64,000 bases of DNA from contig NZ_LT703003.1 in NCBI RefSeq assembly GCF_900149695.1, forward strand, positions 62,001-126,000, written 5' to 3'. Source of the DNA: Anderseniella sp. Alg231-50 (lineage in GTDB: Bacteria; Pseudomonadota; Alphaproteobacteria; Rhizobiales; Aestuariivirgaceae). Below are positions 25,384-32,880 of the stretch, in pieces. The position numbers and the translations under genes are program-made. The notes under the pieces are model-generated. The model had not been told where the DNA came from and searched no databases. It saw nothing but the letters and a program-made list of their open reading frames with translations. Position 1 is the stretch's first letter. Each line of letters opens with the position of its first letter.

Positions 25384-26112
25384 ATGGCAAGCCTGAAAGG
25401 CAGGAGAGCACTGGTTACAGGTGCCGCCGGCGGCATTGGACAGGCGATCGTCGCGCGCCTGAAAACCGAAGGGGTCATTGTTGCCGGCACCGACAGGCAG
25501 CCTTGCGCAACGGATTTCAGTTTCGACGGCGACCTGATGAAAGCAGAGTTTTGCGATGCCTTGCCCGGCAGGGCTTTTGAGGCGATGGGCGGTCTTGATA
25601 TCGTGATCAACAATGCCGGCATCATAACCCGCGGCCCCGTTACGGCGGCAAGCGATGAAGACTACCAGCGCACAATGGCCATCAATGTCGAAGCCCCGTT
25701 TCGGCTGTGCCGGGCTGCAATTCCGATAATGACGGCTGCCGGCGGTGGCGCGATTGTCAACACATCCTCGTGCTGGGGCGTGCATCCTGGCCCCAATCAT
25801 CCATTGTATGTGATGTCCAAGGCAGCAGTCGCCTCGCTTACCCAGTGCCTCGGCATGGATCACGCACACCAGAACATTCGCGTCAATGCGGTATGCCCGA
25901 ACGAAGTGAACACGCCGATGATCCGCACCGGCTTTACCCAACGCGGCCTCGATCCGGATACCGCAGTGAAACAACTGAATGCATCCGTGCCGCTGGGCCG
26001 TATCGCCGAACCGGAAGACATCGCCGATGTCGTAGTGTTTCTCGCGTCAGACCAGGCGCGTTACATTTGTGGGTCCCTGATCGAGGTCAATGGCGGGAAA
26101 CAGGTCCAATGA
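25384..26112 (+). CDS. Short-chain dehydrogenase/reductase (SDR)
   Basis: The 242-residue NAD(P)-dependent oxidoreductase has cofactor loop TGAAGGIG near residue 12, NNAG near residue 78, and the Ser-Tyr-Lys set (NTSSCWG, then YVMSK). It lacks any signal peptide and is cytoplasmic. It is the first gene of the divergent arm of the GntR-controlled region and overlaps the next SDR by 4 bases. It probably oxidises or reduces a hydroxy/keto intermediate. Its exact substrate is unknown. Confidence 0.88.
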   Translation: MASLKGRRALVTGAAGGIGQAIVARLKTEGVIVAGTDRQPCATDFSFDGDLMKAEFCDALPGRAFEAMGGLDIVINNAGIITRGPVTAASDEDYQRTMAINVEAPFRLCRAAIPIMTAAGGGAIVNTSSCWGVHPGPNHPLYVMSKAAVASLTQCLGMDHAHQNIRVNAVCPNEVNTPMIRTGFTQRGLDPDTAVKQLNASVPLGRIAEPEDIADVVVFLASDQARYICGSLIEVNGGKQVQ

Positions 26113-26843
26113 GACGTTTCAGGGATAAGGTTGTCCTGGTCACCGGCGGTCGCAGCGGCATTGGCAAAGCCTGCGCACAGGCGTTTGCGGACGAAGGAGC
26201 CCGAGTGGTGACGGCGCAACGCGGCGAGGACAAAAGCTTCGACTGCATCAAGGCCGATTTTGCCGATGCGGATGCGCCTGAAACAGTAATCCAGACTGTC
26301 ATCGCCCGGCACGGACGCCTGGATGTGCTGGTCAACAATGCGGGCCTGATGCGCGAGGGAACCGTAAGGGAAACATCGCTTGACGACTGGGCTGACACAC
26401 TTCAGGTCAATCTGACCGCGCCCTTCCTGTGCATAAGGCATGCGCTTGCCCACCTGATCTCCAGCAAGGGGAACATCGTCAACATCGGGTCAATCGAAGG
26501 GCTGGGGTCCAATCCGCGCCATCCGGCCTATTGCGCTTCGAAAGCAGGCCTGCATGGCCTGACGCGGGCCGTCGCCGTTGATCACGGGCCGGACGGGGTG
26601 CGCTGCAACGCGGTGGCACCCGGGTGGATCGACACGGATCTGAACCTCGACTTCATCGACAGCCTGGGCGAACCGGACGAGTTTCGCGCAAAAATCGGAA
26701 CCATCCATCCGGTCGGCAGGACCGGTGAACCGAAGGAGGTTGCAACCCTTGTGACCTGGCTGGCGTCGCCGGATGCAGGTTTCGTTACCGGCCAGGTGTG
26801 GACGGTGGACGGCGGCCGCATGAGCCAGTTGAGCCTGCCCTGA
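26109..26843 (+). CDS. Short-chain dehydrogenase/reductase (SDR), second
   Basis: The 244-residue protein has TGGRSGIG near residue 12, NNAG near residue 77 and the YCASK active-site motif near residue 147. Its ATG at 26109 sits in the stop of the previous SDR (ATGA), so the two are coupled. Sequence divergence from the first SDR implies two different steps rather than a duplication. The CoA-transferase gene follows after 96 bases. Confidence 0.88.
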   Translation: MRRFRDKVVLVTGGRSGIGKACAQAFADEGARVVTAQRGEDKSFDCIKADFADADAPETVIQTVIARHGRLDVLVNNAGLMREGTVRETSLDDWADTLQVNLTAPFLCIRHALAHLISSKGNIVNIGSIEGLGSNPRHPAYCASKAGLHGLTRAVAVDHGPDGVRCNAVAPGWIDTDLNLDFIDSLGEPDEFRAKIGTIHPVGRTGEPKEVATLVTWLASPDAGFVTGQVWTVDGGRMSQLSLP

Positions 26844-26939
26844 CATACCTCAACGGGTTGTGATCTACGAACCCGGCGAACTTCGTGCTAAAGGTCGCGG
26901 CGTTCGCACATTCACTTTGAGTTCAACAGGGAGATCTCC

Positions 26940-28130
26940 ATGGCCGGACCGCTGGACGGTGTTCGTATTCTGGACCTGAGCAACATGGTTTCCGGGCCGC
27001 TTGGTGGAATGATACTTGCCGACCAGGGGGCCGACGTTATCAAGGTCGAAAGCCCGTCAGGCGATGCCACGCGCGCCGTGGCCACCCGCAGGGGCGGGTT
27101 TTCCGCATCTTTCCTGAACAACAACCGCAACAAGCGATCCGTTGTCCTGGACCTGAAAAAGCCGAATGGCAAGGACGCCCTGAAACGGCTGATCTCAACC
27201 GCCGACGTGGTGCTGCAGAATTTCCGCCCCGGTGTCGTGGACCGTCTCGGCATCGGCTATGAAGATGCCAGGGCCCTGAAATCCGACATCATCTACGCTT
27301 CGATCAGCGGTTTCGGTGAAGACGGGCCTTATGCCCATAAACCGGTTTTTGATCCGCTGGTGCAATCGCTGTCGGGGCTGACCACCGTGCAGGCGGGTTC
27401 CGATGACGTGCGCCCTGCCCTGGTGCGCACCATTGTTCCCGACAAGCTCACCAGTTTTACCGTTGCACAAGCCATATGTGCAGCACTTTTTGCGCGCGAG
27501 CGCACCGGCACGGGCCAACACATCCAGCTCTCCATGCTGGACACCGTGGTGCATTTCCTGTGGTCTTCCGACATGGGGGGGCACACCTTTATCGGTGATG
27601 AGCTGGAGGCGGAGACTGCCCAGAGCTTTATCGACCTGATCTATGAAACGTCAGACGGCTACATTTCTGTCGCGGCGTTCCGGCGGGTCGACTGGGAAAA
27701 GCTGGCCGACGCCTGTGAGCGTCCGGACTGGAAAACCGATGAGCGCTTCCTCACGTCTGCCGGGCTGGAAGAGTTCAAGAACGAGCGACTGACCATGACA
27801 CAGGACGCCCTCAAGCAGCGAACCAGCCAGGAATGGATTGACCGGCTGAACGAGTATGATGTGCCCCACGCCCCGGTCATGACGCGCAGTGAAATGATCC
27901 GGCATCCGCAGATCCAGGCCAACAAGCTTATTGTCGAACATCAGCACCCCGAGGCAGGACCGCTTCGGCAGACCAGGACACCGGCGCGTTTTGACGGCAC
28001 GCCGGCTGAATACCGCATGGGCGGACCGCGGCTTGGCCAGCACACGTCGCAAGTGCTGGGCGAGGCCGGGTTCTCTGACGCGGAAATTGCATCATTGCTG
28101 GCAGACGGATCGGCAATTTCGGCCAAATAG
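26940..28130 (+). CDS. Class III CoA-transferase, CaiB/BaiF family
   Basis: The 396-residue enzyme begins GPLDGVRILDLSNMVSGP, as is usual for the family, and has the presumed catalytic Asp in VFDPLVQSLSG. It moves CoA between carboxylic acids without a free anhydride. Family members include carnitine CoA-transferase, formyl-CoA transferase and bile-acid enzymes. It is the third gene of the divergent arm and probably activates a carboxylate from the same pathway. A purine-rich site, AACAGGGAG, precedes its ATG. No acyl-CoA dehydrogenase is adjacent. Confidence 0.9.
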   Translation: MAGPLDGVRILDLSNMVSGPLGGMILADQGADVIKVESPSGDATRAVATRRGGFSASFLNNNRNKRSVVLDLKKPNGKDALKRLISTADVVLQNFRPGVVDRLGIGYEDARALKSDIIYASISGFGEDGPYAHKPVFDPLVQSLSGLTTVQAGSDDVRPALVRTIVPDKLTSFTVAQAICAALFARERTGTGQHIQLSMLDTVVHFLWSSDMGGHTFIGDELEAETAQSFIDLIYETSDGYISVAAFRRVDWEKLADACERPDWKTDERFLTSAGLEEFKNERLTMTQDALKQRTSQEWIDRLNEYDVPHAPVMTRSEMIRHPQIQANKLIVEHQHPEAGPLRQTRTPARFDGTPAEYRMGGPRLGQHTSQVLGEAGFSDAEIASLLADGSAISAK

Positions 28131-28279
28131 AAGGCTTTTCCGGGACCAGACCAATCATCCCCGCTATGCGTATTGGGTAATTTTTGTCAATTATTCAACG
28201 CAAAAATTCACTTGTATGAGAATTTTTGTCACATCATGCTGCGCTCCATCCATGACACCCGACCTGAAGGAGCGCTGAA

Positions 28280-29212
28280 ATGAGCAAAGACACCCACCCC
28301 TTGCGGGCCCGTGTTGAAGGTGGCGGCACACCGGAGATGTCGGATTGGTACCTGAAATCTGAAACCGGTGTATTGCGTGATGTTCTTCTTGGTCCGGCTG
28401 AAACCTTCCGCTGGCTGGGGCTGGAAAACGCCGCCTGGTCGTCGCTGGTTCGCGACACGCTGCGGCGCGGCCTGAGGTTCGACAAGCAGTTGGCCATGCG
28501 CCAGCACCGTGAAATGGTCGATGCTTACGAAAGTGCCGGGGTCACCTGCCACTTCCTGCCGGCCGATGAACAGACGCCTTACCAGATCTACGCCCGGGAT
28601 TCGTCCTTCATGTCCCCTTATGGCGCCGTGATCTGCCAGCTGGCCAGTCCGCGCCGGCGCGGCGAATACGCGCCCGTGCTGCGCTTTTACCTGGAGAACA
28701 ACATCCCGATCTACGACATGGTATCGGCGGGCAATTTCGAGGGCGGCGATTTCAACATCATCCGCCACGGCGTGGCCCTTGTCGGCTATACGGACCATCG
28801 CTCCGAAGAGGTTGCCGCAAACCAGGTGGCGAACTGGTTCAAGGCCGAGGGCTGGGAAATCAAATATGCGCCCATAGACCAGTTCTATGTCCACATCGAC
28901 CTGATGGTGTGCATGCTCAACGACAACTGCGCGGCCGTCTGTCTCGACACGACACCGGATGACATCGTTGCCTGGCTGAAGGAAAAGAAAATCGAGATCA
29001 TCCCCGCCACCTTCAAGGAAACCATGGCGCTGGGCTGCAATGTCGTGGCACTGGGTGGAGATAAAGTATTGTCCACCCTGGGCGCCAGCGACTTGAACGC
29101 GAAAATGCGCGCAGCAGGGTTCGAGGTCTACGATCCCGACATGACCATGTTCACCTGGGCCGGCGGCGGGGTTCACTGCATGTGCCAGCCGCTGCGCCGT
29201 GAAGCCGCCTGA
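28280..29212 (+). CDS. Arginine deiminase / DDAH-fold guanidino-modifying enzyme
   Basis: The 310-residue enzyme has the superfamily landmarks: ARDSSF near residue 110, the acidic EGGDF, His in YVHIDLMVCML and nucleophilic Cys in GGGVHCMCQ near the C-terminus. Members hydrolyse or transfer guanidino groups of arginine, methylarginines or agmatine. Which one cannot be decided here. It is preceded by an AT-rich promoter-like region (about 28185-28235) and stands alone. A MerR operon follows on the same strand. Confidence 0.82.
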   Translation: MSKDTHPLRARVEGGGTPEMSDWYLKSETGVLRDVLLGPAETFRWLGLENAAWSSLVRDTLRRGLRFDKQLAMRQHREMVDAYESAGVTCHFLPADEQTPYQIYARDSSFMSPYGAVICQLASPRRRGEYAPVLRFYLENNIPIYDMVSAGNFEGGDFNIIRHGVALVGYTDHRSEEVAANQVANWFKAEGWEIKYAPIDQFYVHIDLMVCMLNDNCAAVCLDTTPDDIVAWLKEKKIEIIPATFKETMALGCNVVALGGDKVLSTLGASDLNAKMRAAGFEVYDPDMTMFTWAGGGVHCMCQPLRREAA

Positions 29213-29255
29213 ACTGATTGCGCACCGGCAATTCGCAAAAACTGAAAAACAGTCC

Positions 29256-29286
29256 TTGACCTGGAGTTACTCCAGCTTGGTAGGTG
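29256..29286 (+). promoter_or_regulatory. MerR-type promoter/operator
   Basis: TTGACC (29256-29261) is separated by 19 bases from TAGGTG (29281-29286). The spacer carries the perfect dyad CTGGAGTTACTCCAG (29261-29275). The over-long 19-base spacer with a central dyad is the hallmark of MerR-activated promoters. It lies 30 bases before the MerR gene. Confidence 0.85.
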
Positions 29287-29316
29287 TGCTGAAACTGCCG
29301 AGCAAGGAACAACAAG

Positions 29317-29670
29317 ATGCGCATCGCGGAAGCTGCGCTCAGAAGTGGTCTGAGCGTGGAGACAATCAGGTATTACGAGAAATCCGGCATCCTGCCCGAG
29401 ATTCACCGGGGACAGGACGGGCAGCGCCGCTTTTCGGCGGAGAACATCGACTGGCTCACCCTGCTGTTCTGGCTGCGCGAAACCGGCATGCCGATGAAGA
29501 CCATGTACCGGTTTGCCAGCCTGTATCAGGCCGGCGATCACACCATTCCCGACCGCAAACAGGTTCTGCTGGCGCATGCGGAGCACCTGAAAAAACGAAG
29601 AGCTGATCTTGACCGTTGTGAAGAGATGCTCGCCTACAAGCTGGCAATCTACGAAGACCGGGAGGGATGA
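29317..29670 (+). CDS. MerR-family transcriptional regulator
   Basis: This 117-residue activator has an N-terminal winged HTH (LRSGLSVETIRYYEKSGIL, about residues 8-26), the wing region with FSAEN, and a C-terminal dimerisation helix ending in LAYKLAIYEDREG. There is no metal-binding cysteine set. It resembles the small aldehyde- or thiol-responsive members such as AdhR. It likely activates its own promoter and the SDR gene that starts one base past its stop. Confidence 0.9.
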   Translation: MRIAEAALRSGLSVETIRYYEKSGILPEIHRGQDGQRRFSAENIDWLTLLFWLRETGMPMKTMYRFASLYQAGDHTIPDRKQVLLAHAEHLKKRRADLDRCEEMLAYKLAIYEDREG

Positions 29671-29671
29671 A

Positions 29672-30271
29672 ATGAGAGTAATTGCAATCGGGGCGCAAGG
29701 CGATATCGGGCGTGCTGCATGTGCCGAACTGGCGGACCGGCACGAAGTCATCACAGCCGGACGCAGCAGCGGCGATATCCAGGTTGACATCACCGACAGG
29801 GCGTCCATCGATGAGATGTATCGGAAAACCGGCAAGGTTGATGCGGTTGTCGCAACCCTCGGCGACGTTCACTTCGGTGCCTTGTCAGACTTCACCGAAG
29901 ACCAGTTCATGCTGGGCCTAACCAACAAGGTCATGGGGCAGATCAACGTCGTGCTGGGCGGTCTGAACACAGTCAGTGACGGCGGGTCGTTTACCCTGAC
30001 CAGCGGCGTTCTGGACCGCGATCCGATCAGGCAGGGAACGGGTGCGGCCACTGCAAACGGGGCGCTGGGCGGTTTCGTCAAAGGAGCAGCCATCGAAATG
30101 CCAAGGGGTATGCGGATCAATGTCGTCAGCCCGGGCCTGCTGGACGTATCCGTTTCGCGCTATGGCAGCTTCTTTCCAGGCCATGAGCCGGTATCGTCGC
30201 GCCGGGTCGGCCTTGCCTATGCAAAGAGTGTCGAGGGGGCGCTGACCGGGCAGGTGATCATTGTGGAATGA
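29672..30271 (+). CDS. Short SDR-family oxidoreductase
   Basis: The 199-residue protein has a short Rossmann start (IAIGAQGDIGRAACAEL) and the late-SDR INVVSPGLLDVS segment, like small bacterial SDRs of 200 residues. The usual YxxxK is atypical: the corresponding region reads TANGALGGFVKGAA, so the active-site Tyr is not evident. It begins one base after the MerR stop and is probably its main target, perhaps in detoxification of reactive carbonyls. Confidence 0.82.
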   Translation: MRVIAIGAQGDIGRAACAELADRHEVITAGRSSGDIQVDITDRASIDEMYRKTGKVDAVVATLGDVHFGALSDFTEDQFMLGLTNKVMGQINVVLGGLNTVSDGGSFTLTSGVLDRDPIRQGTGAATANGALGGFVKGAAIEMPRGMRINVVSPGLLDVSVSRYGSFFPGHEPVSSRRVGLAYAKSVEGALTGQVIIVE

Positions 30272-30308
30272 CAACGCCGGGCGCTTGATAAAGCCTCTGA
30301 TGCCGTGA

Positions 30309-30764
30309 TCATTTCTCGGCCAACAGTGACTTGTCCGCCGCCACGAACTCCACCGTATTGCCTTCCGGATCCTGGATGAAAATGCCCTGCCAGCCTATCC
30401 AGTCGAACACCTGCACCTTGTAGTCGATGGCATTGTCTTCAAGCCACTTTCTGATCGCCCCCTGCTCCTCATAGGCAACTGTCAGCGCCAGATGATGCAA
30501 TGAGGACTTGGCTCCGGTCTCGGGCGCATCCGCTCCGCTGGGATGCAGATGCGGTCGGCCGGCGGTATTGTGAAACAGGGCCAGCACGGTCGTGTGACCG
30601 CCAAACCCGGCGCAGATCCTGAAGAACGCAATGCCCTGATCGCGGGTATCGCTCAGCACGTCGAGACCGACTATGTCCCGGTAGAACTCGAACATGGTGT
30701 CCATGTCGGAACAGCGGATGGCGATTTCACCAAGCTGCTGGATCTTGAATGGCGGGCACGGCAT
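30309..30764 (-). CDS. Glyoxalase/VOC-fold protein
   Basis: The 151-residue protein has the paired beta-alpha-beta-beta-beta modules of the VOC superfamily (IAIRCSDMDTMFEFYRDIVG; HHLALTV; FIQDPEGNTVEFV). Candidate metal ligands are His in HHLAL and Glu in NTVEF. It could be an extradiol dioxygenase-like, lyase or resistance-type protein. AGGAG lies before ATG 30764, so the longer frame to 30803 is rejected. The AsnC gene upstream runs in the same direction with a 92-base gap. Confidence 0.83.
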   Translation of the reverse strand: MPCPPFKIQQLGEIAIRCSDMDTMFEFYRDIVGLDVLSDTRDQGIAFFRICAGFGGHTTVLALFHNTAGRPHLHPSGADAPETGAKSSLHHLALTVAYEEQGAIRKWLEDNAIDYKVQVFDWIGWQGIFIQDPEGNTVEFVAADKSLLAEK

Positions 30765-30856
30765 TTTTGCATCTCCTGCGTCAGACAACACGACGACTGG
30801 CATCCTGAGCGTAGTTGATCAAATTCGTCAGGCAAGACCTGCCGCCACTCCAGACA

Positions 30857-31387
30857 TCACTCATCAGGCATCGAGAGATCCGGCCATTCATCAGTTACCG
30901 CCGCCTGCACCGGTCTTTCGAGAAACGTCGAAAGCGTAATATAGCTCCTGGTGGTGCGAACACCGGCGAGTTGATAAAGCTGCGACAACAGCAGCTCCAG
31001 GGCATGGGCATCTGCCGTGCGCACCTTTATGATCATGCCGCTGTCCCCGGCCACCGAGTGCATTTCCTCGACTTCGGGAAATTCGGCAATCTGCATCAGC
31101 CGCTTGCTCTTGCCCCAGCCTTCGAACTCCACGTGAACAAAGGTCAGCAGCGGCTTGCCGATGGCAGGCCCGTCCAGCCTGACGGTCGACTGCAGAATGA
31201 CACCTGACTTTCGCAGCCGCTTGACCCGCTCGTGTACCGCGGGAGCGGAAAGCCCGACGATTTCACCCAACCTGGCGTAAGAGCAACCGGAATCGGCGAC
31301 CAGCGCGCCTAATATTTTTCGGTCAAATGTATCCAGCCCTGCCGTTGATGAGGCCTTGTGCTGAACTGTATTCGTATTTTCAATCAT
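30857..31387 (-). CDS. Lrp/AsnC-family regulator
   Basis: The 176-residue regulator has an N-terminal HTH (LDTFDRKILGALVADSG..., then SAPAVHERVKRLRKSG) and a C-terminal RAM domain (VEEMHSVAGDSGMIIKV). These proteins sense amino acids or their breakdown products. It is divergent from a RidA-like gene across 86 bases, which is a common pairing in amino acid catabolism. Its own AT-rich upstream region is the likely binding site. Confidence 0.9.
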   Translation of the reverse strand: MIENTNTVQHKASSTAGLDTFDRKILGALVADSGCSYARLGEIVGLSAPAVHERVKRLRKSGVILQSTVRLDGPAIGKPLLTFVHVEFEGWGKSKRLMQIAEFPEVEEMHSVAGDSGMIIKVRTADAHALELLLSQLYQLAGVRTTRSYITLSTFLERPVQAAVTDEWPDLSMPDE

Positions 31388-31473
31388 TCGCCGATTCCCG
31401 ATTTCATCCGACTTTTAATCAGCATATTGTCTGGTCAACCGAACCAAATCAATCAATTTGAAAGAAATGCACC

Positions 31474-31857
31474 ATGAACATGCAACACATAAATGCGCCG
31501 GATGCCCATAACCTGAAGACAGGATATTCCCAGGCGGTGGCAGTTTCCCAAGCCAGCCGGAGCGTCTATGTAAGCGGACAGATACCGGTCCGGCCGGACG
31601 GAACCGTGCCGGAAAGTTTTACCGAACAGGCTGAACAGGCGTGGGCCAATGTCGAGGCGCAGCTCAAGGCGGCCGGCATGGATTTAAGCAATATCGCCAA
31701 GCACACCACGTTTCTCGCAGACCGGCGTTACCGGGCACAGAACTCGCAAGTGCGCCGCAAGGTGCTGGGAGACCTGGAGCCGGCCCTTACGGTTATCATC
31801 ACCGGCATTTTCGACGAAGCCTGGCTGCTGGAGATAGAAGCCGTCGCCATTGAGTAA
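31474..31857 (+). CDS. RidA/YjgF-family protein lacking the catalytic arginine
   Basis: The 127-residue protein has the RidA fold with VYVSGQIPV, the LKAAGMDLSNI helix and the C-terminal LLEIEAVAI. Canonical RidA deaminates reactive imines or enamines through an Arg in a PARxxV segment. Here that segment reads PALTVI, with Leu instead of Arg, so it belongs to a Rid subgroup without the standard chemistry. Divergent transcription from the AsnC gene suggests joint control by an amino acid signal. Confidence 0.83.
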   Translation: MNMQHINAPDAHNLKTGYSQAVAVSQASRSVYVSGQIPVRPDGTVPESFTEQAEQAWANVEAQLKAAGMDLSNIAKHTTFLADRRYRAQNSQVRRKVLGDLEPALTVIITGIFDEAWLLEIEAVAIE

Positions 31858-31884
31858 CCTTCACGGCAGACCCGGCACTGCACT

Positions 31885-32694
31885 TCAATGATGCGGTTCC
31901 AGGTCATAGTGCAAAAGTTCGTTGGGAAACGGCCGGTCACCCAGAATGCGCAGTACCTTCGGGTCAATACGTCCACTGTCCACAGAGAACAACCCGGTCG
32001 AGTTCAGCGCGGTCCTGATGTCGATATTGCTACCGATATACTTCCAGACGCAGCGCGAAACGTAAGGATGGCGCTGCTTGCTGGACAGCCCGAATGTCAC
32101 GCCGCGCAACAGGGTTACCTGACTGCGGGGAGATGGATACAGGACCGTTTCCACAATGGCGTCATCTGCAAGGCTCTGGTACTCCATGAGGAAAATCCGG
32201 TTCCCCAGCAGGGATACCTGCCCGTCATACTTGGACAGGTAAAGAGCGCCCTCTTCCGGGTCATGAGTGCGCTCGATGGTCTTTGAGCAGACCAGGCCAT
32301 CACGCTCATAAAGGTGGGTGATGGCCCGCAGCACATACCCGTCCCAACTGAATGAATGGCAGTGCGTAATGTAGTATCCGAGATAGCGGCTGAGCGCCTT
32401 GCGGTCACCGGGAAACGCCCGCCGGAACAACTGATCTGATACCGGGCCGCTGTCGCGGCTGACCTTGCCCGCACGATATTCCATGCGGTCTGCAAATTCA
32501 TCTGCCGGCAGGAACAGGTCAGCCGGGCGGATGGAGAAATGATCACAAATCTGGTTCAGGTTGTAGGCGGAAGGTTGCGATGCACCGGACAGATACTTGC
32601 TGAATTGCTGCCGATTGATGCCGATTGCGCGGCATACCTGAGATATGGATTTCTCGAAACTGCACAGCAATTTCAGATTCTGGGCAATATCCAT
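31885..32694 (-). CDS. XRE-family regulator with long C-terminal domain
   Basis: The product is about 269 residues long. The N-terminal 60 residues form a lambda-repressor-like HTH (QVCRAIGINRQQFSKYLSGAS). The remaining 200 residues are a conserved-looking sensory region without a named domain that I recognise. The start could also be at 32709, five codons upstream. It is divergent from the CocE-type hydrolase and may control it. A direct repeat in the shared intergenic region is a candidate site. Confidence 0.82.
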   Translation of the reverse strand: MDIAQNLKLLCSFEKSISQVCRAIGINRQQFSKYLSGASQPSAYNLNQICDHFSIRPADLFLPADEFADRMEYRAGKVSRDSGPVSDQLFRRAFPGDRKALSRYLGYYITHCHSFSWDGYVLRAITHLYERDGLVCSKTIERTHDPEEGALYLSKYDGQVSLLGNRIFLMEYQSLADDAIVETVLYPSPRSQVTLLRGVTFGLSSKQRHPYVSRCVWKYIGSNIDIRTALNSTGLFSVDSGRIDPKVLRILGDRPFPNELLHYDLEPHH

Positions 32695-32761
32695 GCTGAT
32701 CCGACCCATCGACTATTTACAATTTGACTGGAAGGCTAGCGCACACTCGTCTAAATCTTAA

Positions 32762-32826
32762 GCGAATTATTGCGCCAGTAGCATAAAAACGCGTCAGGTA
32801 GTGTGAAGCCGCGAAATTGCGCCAGT
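32762..32826. promoter_or_regulatory. Direct repeat between XRE and hydrolase genes
   Basis: ATTGCGCCAGT occurs twice (32769-32779 and 32816-32826), each preceded by GCGAA, 47 bases apart. It sits in the only intergenic region shared by the divergent XRE and hydrolase genes, so it may be the regulator's paired site. Confidence 0.4.
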
Positions 32827-32880
32827 TCCTCTCTTGCCCCGATCATCAGGCTGTCTGATCGATCGGCAGAGGCGCTTTAC

